From contig NZ_JAAVUR010000001.1 of NCBI RefSeq assembly GCF_018449545.1, forward strand, positions 186,001 through 250,000: a DNA stretch of 64,000 nucleotides, given 5' to 3'. The stretch comes from Granulicella sp. dw_53. Lineage in GTDB: Bacteria; Acidobacteriota; Terriglobia; Terriglobales; Acidobacteriaceae. A program made the position numbers and the translations under genes. The number at the start of each line of letters is the position of its first letter. Position 1 is the stretch's first letter. This document shows, piece after piece, positions 36,794-46,401 of this stretch. The notes beneath the pieces were generated by a model. That model was not told the DNA's origin and made no database searches. It saw nothing but the letters and a program-made list of their open reading frames with translations.

Positions 36794-39700
36794 CTACTCG
36801 GCTCGCCACCATAACAACTTCGGTAGCATCGGATAATACAGGCCTACCCGTATCTCTTCTACCGCGGCCCCCGACCGAACCATCCGCGCATAAGCCTCCA
36901 TCTGTGGCCCATACTTCGCACGTTCTCCCTCCAGAAATGCCTCGACTCCTCCGCGTCCGTGGTCGGTCGTTTTGTAATCCACGATCCAAAGCACATCGTC
37001 GCCAGCGGCCAGTGGCGTACTGCCTGCGCGAAACATCCTATCCAGCCTGACAGCCCGCCGCCGTTCCTCCCACGACGTCAATCCCAACTCGCTCGCTCCC
37101 TCCGTCCTCGCGCCGAGCACCCAGCGTCCTTCCGCATCCTGCAGTGCATTCTTCAGTGCCTCTCTCACCCGCAAGGACAACCTCTCCAAAGAGGTCGGCG
37201 GCAACCCATCGCCGCGCAGCACAGCCGCAATCCGTGGCAGCCAACCCTCCACCTCACTCAGCAGCGCTTCGTCCGACAGGCCACGACCCATCAACTCCGC
37301 GGCCTTCTCCAGAAACGCATGCACGGCATTCCCTAACGACCGAGCCTCAAACGAGCCCTCCGGCCTCTCAAAGTAGGACCCGCCCACTATCTCCCGAGCA
37401 TCCTCGGATGAAAACCGCACACCCGTCCCATACCTGGCCCCCGGGTCAAACTCCAGCGGCAGCCGCTGCAACAAGGCCGGGCGCGGACTCTCCTCCTGCG
37501 CCGCGAGATCCCCGATAAACCCGTCCTCAACAGGAGTCCGGGAAGGCATCACCACCAAGTCTCCCGGCGCAACTGGCATCGCGTCAAAGTGCCTCTCCGC
37601 AGCAGGCCAGGCCGCGGCCAGCAGGCTTCCAAAAGCCTTGGCGACCCCGCCCTCTGCGGTCGCTGCAGGAGCCGCGAACAGATGCAACTCCTCCCGTGCC
37701 CTGGTGCAAGCGACATAGAACAAGCGCTTCCTCTCCGCAGCCTCTCGAGCCCGGTCAATGCTCTTCAACCATGCATTCAGTTCCTTCGATCCCTCACCCT
37801 TACCCGCGATGGGAGCCAACACGACATGTGCCGCCGCCTGGTCCGCCGAGTCGAGCTCATTCCACTCCATCAGCTTCGCCTTGTTGGACTGAGACTGCCT
37901 CTCGAGCCCCGGCACCATCACCACATCCCACTCCAGCCCCTTCGCCCCATGGATCGTCATCAGATCCACCGCGCCCGCACTCACCGCAGCCTCGGCGTAG
38001 AGCCGCTTTAGCCTTCGTTGCAGCAGCGCCAGATCCATCCACTTCGCCTCTTCCTCCACCTCGTCGAGCAGCGCCAAATACCGTCGAGCATTTACGAGCT
38101 CCTCCGGCTTCAGATATGTATCCCCTCCAAGGGAGCGCCACGTCCGTTCCACCCACTGTGACGTCGTCAGCCGAGCCCGCATCTCCGCCGCCGCTCTCAT
38201 CACGGACCAAACCCGCGCCAGCCTCGCGCATCCATCTTCACTCAGCAGATCTCCGCGCTCGGCAACGACATCCTCGATGCACCGCTCAGCCCAGTCTGTA
38301 TCGTCCGCGCCAGTCAGCACATGTAGCTCCGCCAATCCCAGCCCACACCACGGAGCATGCAGCACCGCCAACCAAGCCACGCGGTCTGCCGGATGCAGCA
38401 GCGCCCGCGTCAGGGCCAGCAGATCCAACACCTCTTGACGATCGTTCAAAGGTTCAATATCAACAGCACGAAAGGGAACCGCTCCGCCCCCGTCCTCTCT
38501 CTTGAACGCCGTAACAATATCCGCCAGATGATTTCTGCTCCGCACGAGCACTGCAATCTTCCAAGGCTCCCGACGCCCCACCGGAAGAGGTCGTGCCAGC
38601 CAATCCTTCGCAATCGCCCGCACCTCCTCTGCATCCGCCCTCGCCTGCCGCCTCCGAGCTGCCTTCGTCTCTTCGATCCCTCGTGCAAAAGGCAGCACCG
38701 CCGCATGCCAGACCGCGCCCCGCCCTCCCACCTGTGTCGCTCCTACCACGGTCTGCGCCTCGACATAAGGCACCTCCTCCGGATGAGCCTCATTCACCTC
38801 CCGCGGAAACAACAGAGAGAAGTCCCGGTTGAACTCCTCCACCAGCTCACTCTGTGAACGGAAGTTCGCCGTGAGCCGTAGGCACCCCACTGGCAGCTCC
38901 CCCAAGCGCTCGGTCAACATCGTCCGTACGAACCGTTCCACCCTCGCCTGACGGAAGAGATAGATCGACTGCTTCGGGTCACCTACCAGAAACACCGTCT
39001 GGCTCTGCCCATCCCAGCCCTGCGTCAGCAGCTCGATCAATGCATACTGATTGGTCGAAGTATCCTGCATCTCGTCCACCAGCAAGTGCTGTAGCCGCAT
39101 CCCTAGAGCTGATGCCAGATCTTCTACTCCTCCTTCCCGTTGCAGTGCAGCCTTGGCGAGCAGTCCCAACTGCGCAAAATCACACTCTCCCCGCTCTGCA
39201 AACACTACCTCCAACTCCGCCAGCGCCCGTCTCAAGACGCGAAACAGCGCCTTTGCTACTAGCCATTGTTCCTGCGGATACACCGCCGGCGGCAACGTCG
39301 TCACTTCCTTGATCGCCTGCAGCACCTCATTCCGGCCGCGCAGCGAATCCAGAATCTCCCGCAACCGAGCCCCGTGTTGCCTATCCAGCTCGAACCGCAG
39401 CCAGTTACTCCGCAACCCTACGCGCCAATCCCCATCACCCTTAATCAGCAGATGAATCAACGCCCGCCAATGTTCCAGATGCTCCGCCGTCTCACCTGGA
39501 GAGTCATGCAGTCCCGCGCACATCGCAATTGGCGAGGGCTCGCCGTTATATCCCGGCGCATGCCCCATCTCCCCTGCGAGCATCGCTAGCTCTTGCAGGA
39601 TCGCATCCGGAACCGTCTTGGAGAGATACGTCAATCCCTCGCAGATCGCTCTTTCCAGCGCAAGCTGCAGCTTCGGCAGCACCGTTCCATCTAGAAACGC

Positions 39701-40396
39701 GTCGTCCAGCTCTCGGCCCAACGGAACCAGCTCTCCCCACTGATCTCGCAGAGCCAGCATCCCTCCGATGAGCTGCTCACACTCCGCCAGATTTCCGTCG
39801 CGATGAAGCAATACCGTCCGCAGCGAATCGTTCAGGCTGGCATCGCTGCCGCCGAGTTCCATCAACGTCCGCCGCGCCGCCTCCCGGTAGAGCATGGAGG
39901 CATCTTCCACCGGAGCCTGCCCGCCTGCACCACCCGACAACACCGGCAGCGCCCTTACAATCTCCGCGCACACCGAGTCGATCGTCTGCATCTTCAGCCG
40001 TCGGGGATTCTCCAACAACCCCCACCCAAGCTCTCGATCCCTCTCCAGCACAGCTTCTGCCAAGGATCGTGTCGCAAGCTCGAACTCTCCCTTCGTCGCC
40101 TCTTTCCGCGCCGCTGCTTCAAGTTGAGCGACCACCCTCTCTCGAATCTCGGTCGTGGCCTTCTTCGTAAACGTGATCGCCAGCACCTGCCCGGGCTCGT
40201 CGACGCTCTCATCGGCGAGTAGCTTCAGGTAGCGCTGAATCAATAACCCCGTCTTACCTGAACCCGCTGGAGCCTCTACAATCCACGAGCGCCGCACATC
40301 CAGCGCCTGCTCCCGCTCACGAAAATCGGGTGCCTTGCCTTGAACAGAAGATTCAGAACTCTCGGCCCGAGGCACTACAAAAAGATCAGCCACCAT
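36794..40396 (-). CDS. addA: AddA/RecB-like UvrD-type helicase-nuclease
   Basis: A 1200-residue protein for double-strand break repair. A superfamily 1A helicase fills about 25-850: Walker A EAPAGSGKTGLLIQRYLKLL, TFTKKATTEIRERV, LLVDEMQDTSTNQYALIE, GDPKQSIYLFRQA, LTANFRSQ, TIHGAKGLEWDVV and VACTRAREEL. A RecB-family nuclease lies at the C terminus (ARSLGNAVHAFLEKA, DVLWIVDYKT, YGPQMEAYARMV). It starts with ATG overlapping the AddB-like gene by 11 bases, with GAGG close by. Together they should unwind and trim ends and load RecA. Protein composition is rich in Gly, Glu, Val and Arg, following the strand skew. Confidence 0.9.
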   Translation of the reverse strand: MVADLFVVPRAESSESSVQGKAPDFREREQALDVRRSWIVEAPAGSGKTGLLIQRYLKLLADESVDEPGQVLAITFTKKATTEIRERVVAQLEAAARKEATKGEFELATRSLAEAVLERDRELGWGLLENPRRLKMQTIDSVCAEIVRALPVLSGGAGGQAPVEDASMLYREAARRTLMELGGSDASLNDSLRTVLLHRDGNLAECEQLIGGMLALRDQWGELVPLGRELDDAFLDGTVLPKLQLALERAICEGLTYLSKTVPDAILQELAMLAGEMGHAPGYNGEPSPIAMCAGLHDSPGETAEHLEHWRALIHLLIKGDGDWRVGLRSNWLRFELDRQHGARLREILDSLRGRNEVLQAIKEVTTLPPAVYPQEQWLVAKALFRVLRRALAELEVVFAERGECDFAQLGLLAKAALQREGGVEDLASALGMRLQHLLVDEMQDTSTNQYALIELLTQGWDGQSQTVFLVGDPKQSIYLFRQARVERFVRTMLTERLGELPVGCLRLTANFRSQSELVEEFNRDFSLLFPREVNEAHPEEVPYVEAQTVVGATQVGGRGAVWHAAVLPFARGIEETKAARRRQARADAEEVRAIAKDWLARPLPVGRREPWKIAVLVRSRNHLADIVTAFKREDGGGAVPFRAVDIEPLNDRQEVLDLLALTRALLHPADRVAWLAVLHAPWCGLGLAELHVLTGADDTDWAERCIEDVVAERGDLLSEDGCARLARVWSVMRAAAEMRARLTTSQWVERTWRSLGGDTYLKPEELVNARRYLALLDEVEEEAKWMDLALLQRRLKRLYAEAAVSAGAVDLMTIHGAKGLEWDVVMVPGLERQSQSNKAKLMEWNELDSADQAAAHVVLAPIAGKGEGSKELNAWLKSIDRAREAAERKRLFYVACTRAREELHLFAAPAATAEGGVAKAFGSLLAAAWPAAERHFDAMPVAPGDLVVMPSRTPVEDGFIGDLAAQEESPRPALLQRLPLEFDPGARYGTGVRFSSEDAREIVGGSYFERPEGSFEARSLGNAVHAFLEKAAELMGRGLSDEALLSEVEGWLPRIAAVLRGDGLPPTSLERLSLRVREALKNALQDAEGRWVLGARTEGASELGLTSWEERRRAVRLDRMFRAGSTPLAAGDDVLWIVDYKTTDHGRGGVEAFLEGERAKYGPQMEAYARMVRSGAAVEEIRVGLYYPMLPKLLWWRAE

Positions 40397-43178
40397 TCAC
40401 CTCGCCCGCTCCATCCTGATCCTCCTCGTCATCCTCAAGCAGCGATATATCCAACCTGCATAGCATCCTCTGACCACACCGCTCACAAGTCATCGGATAC
40501 CGCTTCGGCCTCACCCGCGCATCGCCCTCGTGAAACTCCGTCGCCAACTGCACCAGCACCCGGCGCCACTCTTCCACCTGAGCCTCGAGCGATAGCGCGG
40601 TTCTCGCAGGCTTGGTCAACACCCCCTGCTCCGATGCGTAGCCCTTGATCCCCCCTTGCTCTCCCGCCCGCACGAGAGCAAACGCCACCCCCTTCAACTT
40701 GTCCGTCTCTGCCAATACGGCGTACAGCGGTAGCTGTGGAGCGTCCGGTCTCTCCGTAAGCCAGTCCTTTGGAGCCGCAGCACCTGTCTTGTAGTCCAGG
40801 ATCAGCTCCCCCGCAGCAGTCACATCCACGCGATCCACCCGCACATCCAGCCGCAGCGGGCCAACATGCTGGTCCTTGAACTCCTTCTCGCTCAGCTTCA
40901 CCGAGAAGTCCGGGCGCTCCATCTCCAACTCCAGCCACGGCTCCAGCAGCCGCTTCAACCGGTCCCGCTGCACCTCAACGTAGGCTGCATCCCAGCTCGT
41001 CGTGCTCGACTCTGCCGTCTTCTTCAATGCCTCGGCGATGCAGTAGTCCAGAACCTCGTTGCGTTCCTCAGGAGTCATCGCCAGCAACGTACTCTGCGTC
41101 TTCACTGCATCCCAGAACCGCTCCAGCACAAGGTGCACGACCGTACCGCGCTTTCGCGCATCCATCCCCAGCTCCACTGCCTCCAGCTCGGAAGCCCAAA
41201 GCCGCTGTTCCGCAAAGGCCCGAAACCCGCAAGCCGCCTGCAACTCCAGAATTCTTGCTCCGCCACGAATCACCCGGTCGGGCACCGGCCGCACCCGCGC
41301 TGCATCGTCCAACTCCTCTAGCGCAATTGCACTTCGTTCTGCGTCGACTCCGGCTAACTCCGTAACCTCAACTCTTTCCAGCCCCAGATTCGTAAGCACC
41401 GAAGAAGATTGCTGACGCCCCTCCGTAGTCTCTTTGGCATAGCCGAAGATCACCGTACCGGCAGACGTCGCAATCCGTTCCGTCACCCGCCAGGAGTAAG
41501 CCCTATCTCGTTCCTGGTTCACCCCAGGCATACCCAGCTCGCGCTGCAAACTCCACGGCAGCAGGGAACTGCTGCCCACCGCCATCGGCCAGCTTAGATC
41601 GCCCGCCCGCAAGAACCACACTGCATCAAACTGGCTGCCCGCCGCCTCCAACGGTCCCATCACCTGTACCGGTGCCTCTCGCGACTCCGGCGCAAACACC
41701 GTTCGCCGTGCAATTCTTTCCACCTCGTCCAGAGCCTCTCCAAACTGCACCCGTGCTCCATCGAAGTCCAACGTAGCCAGCTCGTCCAGAGCACTCTCCC
41801 ACTTCTGCCGCGTCTGGAACTCCAGGGTGTCTTCGCCTCGTCCGGACACCCGCTCCACGCCCCATCCCGCCGTCTCCAATAGATCTCGCATCCGTGCCGC
41901 CCACTCGGCATAGGATCGCTGTTCGTCCCCCTCGAGTCTTCCAGCCGCCACAGCTCGCATCGCCCGCAGCCGGGTCGTCAGCCTGTCCAGCCTCGTCCGT
42001 CTTCTGGATCGCTCCAACGCTCCCACCATCCACTCCAGTGAAATTTCCGGGCGGAGCATTCTCGCCCGCCGCAGCTCGAACGCGTCAAACTCTGCCCGTG
42101 CGCTCCGCTCTCCCTCCGCCATTGCAAAGTAAGGGGACAGCAGCAACCCACTCACCCTTTCCGTCGGCAACACCTTCACAGCCCAGCGCAGCAGTTCCAC
42201 CGCGACCAGGACCATCGGAGTCTCCGCCAGAGCCACCCCCACGGAAAACTCATAGGGCTCCCGCCCGCTACCCGCCTCGATCCGCTCCAGCTCCGGCGCC
42301 AGTACCTCACGGAAGATCCGGTCGATCTGCGCACGCTGTCCTTCCAGTCCCGGAACGATCACACCCACCCGCCCATCCGACCGCAACTCCAAAAACTGCC
42401 TCACCCACCGCGCACAGGCCCGCAGCTCCTCCCGCTCGTCCGCACCCTCGACCAGCACCCGTTCCCCACCCTCAACCGCGACAGGGAGCTCCTCAACCGA
42501 ACTTCCCGCAGCCCGCAAAGCCTCCACCAACCCCATCTGAGCCGGCGTCAGCGCATCGAACCCTACCAGCACGATCTCGCCCACCTCTGGCTCACCAGCC
42601 GCAAGACTCTCCCGCAGCGCCTCCTCCAACCCCGCCTGTGTCAGCAGCCCGTCCACCCGGCATCTCCGCTCGAACACCTGCGCCCACCGCTGAAACGCCC
42701 GAGTATCGGTACTCACCGCCAGTTCCCGCAGCCTGCCCTGCCCGTTATAGCTGCACAAAAACCGCCAAGCCCCAGCCGCCATCTCTGCCAACGACTCCAC
42801 CGACCGCAGGCTCTCCAACTCCTTATCCGCCTCCAGCACCCCACGCCAGACAGCCAACTCCTGACTCCGGTTCAGTAACATCTTGCTGGCCCGCCCTGCC
42901 ACGACCATCCGACTCCACCACCCTGAGGTCCACGCATCCCAGGCCATCACCCGAGCCGGTTGCCAGCTCTTAGCCCCCAGCGCTCGCTTCCGCCGATCGA
43001 ACCCGTTCCGCAACGTCCGCGCCGCCCGCTGGTTTCCCGTGACAACAGTCGCGCCGCGCTCCAGCGCCTCTACGATCTCCCGAGGAAGCAGCTCCTCAAC
43101 CCGAGCATCCATACCTTCGGTTATACGCTCCGCCCCGTTGGAAAATAAGGCCCTCGGATCCCGACGCCAATCAGACAA
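40386..43178 (-). CDS. addB: AddB-like repair nuclease with a probable iron-sulfur site
   Basis: A protein of 930 residues (TTG start), or 908 from ATG 43112; no clear ribosome site decides. The N-terminal two-thirds resemble an inactivated helicase fold of AddB or of the bacterial probable DNA repair protein family. The C-terminal PD-(D/E)XK nuclease has GTVVHLVLERFW, LDVRVDRVD and ILDYKTG near residue 792. One cysteine near 649 (QAACGFRAF) and three near 895-904 (CERCGQRMLC) match the 4Fe-4S staple of AddB nucleases. It lies just upstream of, and overlaps, the AddA-like gene. AddB versus the related family is not settled. Confidence 0.82.
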   Translation of the reverse strand: MSDWRRDPRALFSNGAERITEGMDARVEELLPREIVEALERGATVVTGNQRAARTLRNGFDRRKRALGAKSWQPARVMAWDAWTSGWWSRMVVAGRASKMLLNRSQELAVWRGVLEADKELESLRSVESLAEMAAGAWRFLCSYNGQGRLRELAVSTDTRAFQRWAQVFERRCRVDGLLTQAGLEEALRESLAAGEPEVGEIVLVGFDALTPAQMGLVEALRAAGSSVEELPVAVEGGERVLVEGADEREELRACARWVRQFLELRSDGRVGVIVPGLEGQRAQIDRIFREVLAPELERIEAGSGREPYEFSVGVALAETPMVLVAVELLRWAVKVLPTERVSGLLLSPYFAMAEGERSARAEFDAFELRRARMLRPEISLEWMVGALERSRRRTRLDRLTTRLRAMRAVAAGRLEGDEQRSYAEWAARMRDLLETAGWGVERVSGRGEDTLEFQTRQKWESALDELATLDFDGARVQFGEALDEVERIARRTVFAPESREAPVQVMGPLEAAGSQFDAVWFLRAGDLSWPMAVGSSSLLPWSLQRELGMPGVNQERDRAYSWRVTERIATSAGTVIFGYAKETTEGRQQSSSVLTNLGLERVEVTELAGVDAERSAIALEELDDAARVRPVPDRVIRGGARILELQAACGFRAFAEQRLWASELEAVELGMDARKRGTVVHLVLERFWDAVKTQSTLLAMTPEERNEVLDYCIAEALKKTAESSTTSWDAAYVEVQRDRLKRLLEPWLELEMERPDFSVKLSEKEFKDQHVGPLRLDVRVDRVDVTAAGELILDYKTGAAAPKDWLTERPDAPQLPLYAVLAETDKLKGVAFALVRAGEQGGIKGYASEQGVLTKPARTALSLEAQVEEWRRVLVQLATEFHEGDARVRPKRYPMTCERCGQRMLCRLDISLLEDDEEDQDGAGEVNGG

Positions 43179-43271
43179 CCGCTACGAAAGCACACCCGCC
43201 GAAAGCCCAGTTCATGCTCAGATTGGGGAAGACCCACAGCACCCGCTATCATCAGGAAAGGAGTCCAACCC

Positions 43272-44174
43272 GTGCCCCGTCAACTGTTCTTTGTACTTTC
43301 GTTTGTCTTGCTCCTCTCCGGCTGCCATTCCAGCAAACCTGCCCCCTCCCAGGATGCAACGCAGTCCTCAGGTCCCGTAAAGACCTATCCGATCCGCGGA
43401 AAAGTGGTCTCGACCACCGGAACGAGCATACTGCTCGACCACGAGGCCGTCCCCGGCTTCATGGAAGCTATGACCATGTCCTACAAGCTCAAGGATCCCT
43501 CGATCATCAGCGAGCTCCACCCCGGCGACCGCATCACCGCCACCCTCCTCGTCACCAAGGACCCGGACGGCTTCAACACCATTCTGCTCGACAAGATCGT
43601 CGTCATCGCCCAGTCCAAGCCCGACTACAAGCCTGCCGTCCAATACCACGTCCCGGAACCGGGAGACGTCGTTCCCGACTTTAAGCTCACCAACCAGGGC
43701 GCTCACCCCATCCACATCGCCCAATTCAAGGGCAGGGTACTGCTCATCACCTTCATCTACACCCGTTGCCCCCTGGCCGACTTCTGCCCCCGCATGAGCC
43801 GCAACTTCGCCGACGTCGACAAGGCCCTAGCAGTCGACCCGGCCCTCTACGCCAAGACCCACCTCCTCAGCATCAGCTTCGATCCTGCCTACGACACCCC
43901 CAAAGTCCTGCGCAGCTACGGGCAGGCCTACATCGGCCAGTCCGCCAAAGACGCCTTCGCTCACTGGGACTTCGCCGTCCCCCGGCAAGACGATCTCGCC
44001 ACCCTGACGCAGTACTTCAACGTCGGCATCACCGCCGGCGACAGCCAAACCATCACCCACTCCCTCTCCACCATCCTGATCGGCAAAGACGGCAAGGTCG
44101 CCGCCTGGTACCCGGACAACGACTGGAAGCCAGCCGAAATGATCGCCCTGGTCAAAAAAGCCGCCATAGCCTAA
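43272..44174 (+). CDS. SCO1-family copper protein fused to a CusF-like domain, lipoprotein
   Basis: A 300-residue lipoprotein (lipobox LLLSGC, C18). Residues about 38-112 resemble the periplasmic copper-binding domain of CusF (H57 and M67-x-M69 in EAMTMSY). Residues about 130-298 are a thioredoxin-like SCO1 domain with C166 and C172 in TRCPLADFCP and H263 in ITHSLST. The cysteines are spaced C-x5-C rather than the classical CxxxC, a known bacterial variant. It starts with GTG after GAAAGGAG. It probably carries copper to cytochrome oxidase; oxidase subunit III lies at 51 kb. Confidence 0.88.
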   Translation: MPRQLFFVLSFVLLLSGCHSSKPAPSQDATQSSGPVKTYPIRGKVVSTTGTSILLDHEAVPGFMEAMTMSYKLKDPSIISELHPGDRITATLLVTKDPDGFNTILLDKIVVIAQSKPDYKPAVQYHVPEPGDVVPDFKLTNQGAHPIHIAQFKGRVLLITFIYTRCPLADFCPRMSRNFADVDKALAVDPALYAKTHLLSISFDPAYDTPKVLRSYGQAYIGQSAKDAFAHWDFAVPRQDDLATLTQYFNVGITAGDSQTITHSLSTILIGKDGKVAAWYPDNDWKPAEMIALVKKAAIA

Positions 44175-44279
44175 GACCTCGCCTAGAGCCATATCTGCTC
44201 CAAAATAAATCGCTCTGACAGCCCTAACTCCATCATTCGATATACTGAAGTTTCGTGGCTACCTTGCGCGAACCCTAGT

Positions 44280-45095
44280 ATGTCTCTCCTTTGGCTCAGA
44301 GTCGCGGTTCTCCTCTACGGCATCGCCGCTCTCGCGGTATTGCCCGCAGCTCTGTACGACCGCCCCCGCTGGCGGCATATCGCCATCCCCACCACCGTCG
44401 CCGCCGTCCTCTTCCACTTCGTCTCCCTCGCCGAGACCCTCAACGCCGCACACCACCTCCTGCCGGTCGAATCCCACGAGACCCTCTCCCTGCTGGCAAT
44501 CCTTCTGGTGGCGGTATTTCTCGCCGTCTACGCCCGCTACCGAACGGTGGCCCTGGGCATCTTCGTCCTCCCCATCGCTTTCCTGCTCACGTTGGTTCCC
44601 GCCTTCCGCCGCGGCCAGGAGACTATTCTCCCCAACAACTCCGGCTGGATCTTCCTCCACATCGCGCTACTCCTCGCCGCCTACGCCGCTCTCTTCCTCT
44701 CCTTGGTCGCCAGCCTCCTGTACCTCATCCAGGAGCGCCGTATCAAGTCCAAACAGCCTGCCCTGCGCTTTCTTCCCATGCGCGAGACCCCTCTGGAGCT
44801 CCTCGACCAGATCGCCCTCAAGACCCTCCTCTTCGGCCTCCCCTGCATGACCGCCGGCCTTCTCATCGGCTCCGCCCTCGCCGAGCAGATCTACGGCCCC
44901 GCCTTCTTCGCCGACCCCAAGATCCTCCTGGCCTTCGCCATGTGGTTTGCGTACTGCACCATGATCTTCATCCGCCGCCACTCCGGTCTGCGCGGACGCC
45001 GTGCCGTCTACCTGTCGAGCTTTGTCTTCCTCGTCGTCCTCACCGTCTGGGCCGCAAACCAATTCTCCTCTGTCCACAGGTTCACCACCCCATGA
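44280..45095 (+). CDS. hemX: HemX/CcsA-like cytochrome c assembly membrane protein
   Basis: A 271-residue protein with eight probable membrane helices of the cytochrome c assembly (CcsA/HemX) family. The tryptophan-rich WWD heme loop of true CcsA/CcmC is not seen. Its position directly before hemA, with an ATGA overlap, matches Bacillus hemX, whose product lowers GluTR level. Marks are NNSGWIFLHIALLLAAYAAL and LKTLLFGLPCMTAG. The helix number and family are clear; whether it regulates HemA or handles heme cannot be told. Confidence 0.75.
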   Translation: MSLLWLRVAVLLYGIAALAVLPAALYDRPRWRHIAIPTTVAAVLFHFVSLAETLNAAHHLLPVESHETLSLLAILLVAVFLAVYARYRTVALGIFVLPIAFLLTLVPAFRRGQETILPNNSGWIFLHIALLLAAYAALFLSLVASLLYLIQERRIKSKQPALRFLPMRETPLELLDQIALKTLLFGLPCMTAGLLIGSALAEQIYGPAFFADPKILLAFAMWFAYCTMIFIRRHSGLRGRRAVYLSSFVFLVVLTVWAANQFSSVHRFTTP

Positions 45096-46348
45096 GTGAA
45101 TCCTCCAACGCGAGCCAGTTAGTTCTCCTCGGCATTAACCACAACACCGCCCCCGTCGATGTGCGCGAGCGTCTGGCCATCCCACCGGAGCGCCTCGCCG
45201 ACGCCACCCGCACTCTGCTCCACCAGCCCGGCATCCGCGAAGGCCTCATCCTCTCCACCTGCAACCGCGTCGAGCTCCTCACCTTGCAGGAGAACGCCAG
45301 CACGCCACCCGACCTCCCGCGCTTCCTCCACGAGTACTTTTCCGTCACCCCTGCATCCCTCCAGCCCCACCTCTACGAGTTCCGCGAGCGGGAGGCCGTT
45401 CGCCATCTCTTCCGCGTCGCCTCCTCGCTCGACTCCATGGTCGTAGGCGAGCCCCAGATCCTCGGCCAGGTCAAAGAGTCCTACACCATCGCCCGCGAGG
45501 TAGGAGCCGTCCAGTCCAACCTCGAAGCCCTCCTGCAACGCACCTTCACGGTCGCCAAGAAGGTCCGCAGCGAGACCCAGATCGGCTCCAGCTCCGTCTC
45601 CATCGCCTCCGTAGCCGTCGACCTCGCCCGCAAGATCTTCGGCAGCCTGCAAGGCAAGACCATCCTCCTCGTAGGTGCCGGCAAGATGTCCGAACTCGCC
45701 GCCCGCCACCTCATCCAGCAGGGAGCCACCAGCATCCTGGTCGCGAACCGCACCCAGGAACGCGCCGCCGCCCTCGCCGCCGAATTTCTAAGTTCCTCCA
45801 TCACCACCGCCGTCATCCCCTTCGACTCCCTCTACGAGCAGGCGGACCGAGCCGACATCGTCATCACCAGCACCGGAGCTCCCGAGAAGATCTTCGGCCG
45901 ATCCCACGGCCAGCAATTCCTGCAGCGCCGCCGCAACCGTCCCATGTTCTTCATCGATATCGCCGTCCCCCGCGACGTCGATCCCCGCATGAACGAGGTC
46001 GAAGGCTGCTTCGTCTACGACATCGACGACCTCCAGCAGGTCGCCGCCTCCAACCTCGCCGACCGCAGCCGCGAAGCCGAGGCCGCCGAGTCTATCGTCA
46101 GCAGGGAAGTAGACAAATACCAGCAGCGCCTCCAGTCCCGCGACAACGTCCCCGCCATCCTCGCCCTCCAGCAGAACGCCGAGACCATCCGCGAGGCCGA
46201 ACTCGCCCGCTCCGCCAAACGTCTCACCACCCTCACCCCCGAGCAGCGCGAAGCCGTCGAAGCCCTCACCCGCTCTCTCACTGCCAAGCTCCTCCACCCC
46301 CAGCTCACCGCTCTCCGCCGCTCCTCCACAACCAACGATCCCGAGTAG
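45092..46348 (+). CDS. hemA: glutamyl-tRNA reductase
   Basis: A 418-residue NADPH enzyme that reduces glutamyl-tRNA to glutamate-1-semialdehyde, the first committed step of heme synthesis by the C5 route. The start is ATG 45092 (MSESSNASQLVLLGINHNTA), overlapping the hemX stop; the frame is open further left only inside hemX. Marks: nucleophile C57 in STCNRVEL, EPQILGQVKESY, the NADPH fold LVGAGKMSELAARHL, FIDIAVPRDVDP and a C-terminal dimer helix. Secure. Confidence 0.97.
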   Translation: MSESSNASQLVLLGINHNTAPVDVRERLAIPPERLADATRTLLHQPGIREGLILSTCNRVELLTLQENASTPPDLPRFLHEYFSVTPASLQPHLYEFREREAVRHLFRVASSLDSMVVGEPQILGQVKESYTIAREVGAVQSNLEALLQRTFTVAKKVRSETQIGSSSVSIASVAVDLARKIFGSLQGKTILLVGAGKMSELAARHLIQQGATSILVANRTQERAAALAAEFLSSSITTAVIPFDSLYEQADRADIVITSTGAPEKIFGRSHGQQFLQRRRNRPMFFIDIAVPRDVDPRMNEVEGCFVYDIDDLQQVAASNLADRSREAEAAESIVSREVDKYQQRLQSRDNVPAILALQQNAETIREAELARSAKRLTTLTPEQREAVEALTRSLTAKLLHPQLTALRRSSTTNDPE

Positions 46349-46401
46349 CCTCGAAGCCCCAGGCTCACCTGATCACCCCGGCCGGAAGTAAACTATTCGT
46401 A

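Noticed and set aside
44291..45091. Upstream extension of the hemA frame
   Set aside because: It lies within the hemX gene in another frame; conserved HemA sequence begins at the ATG 45092.
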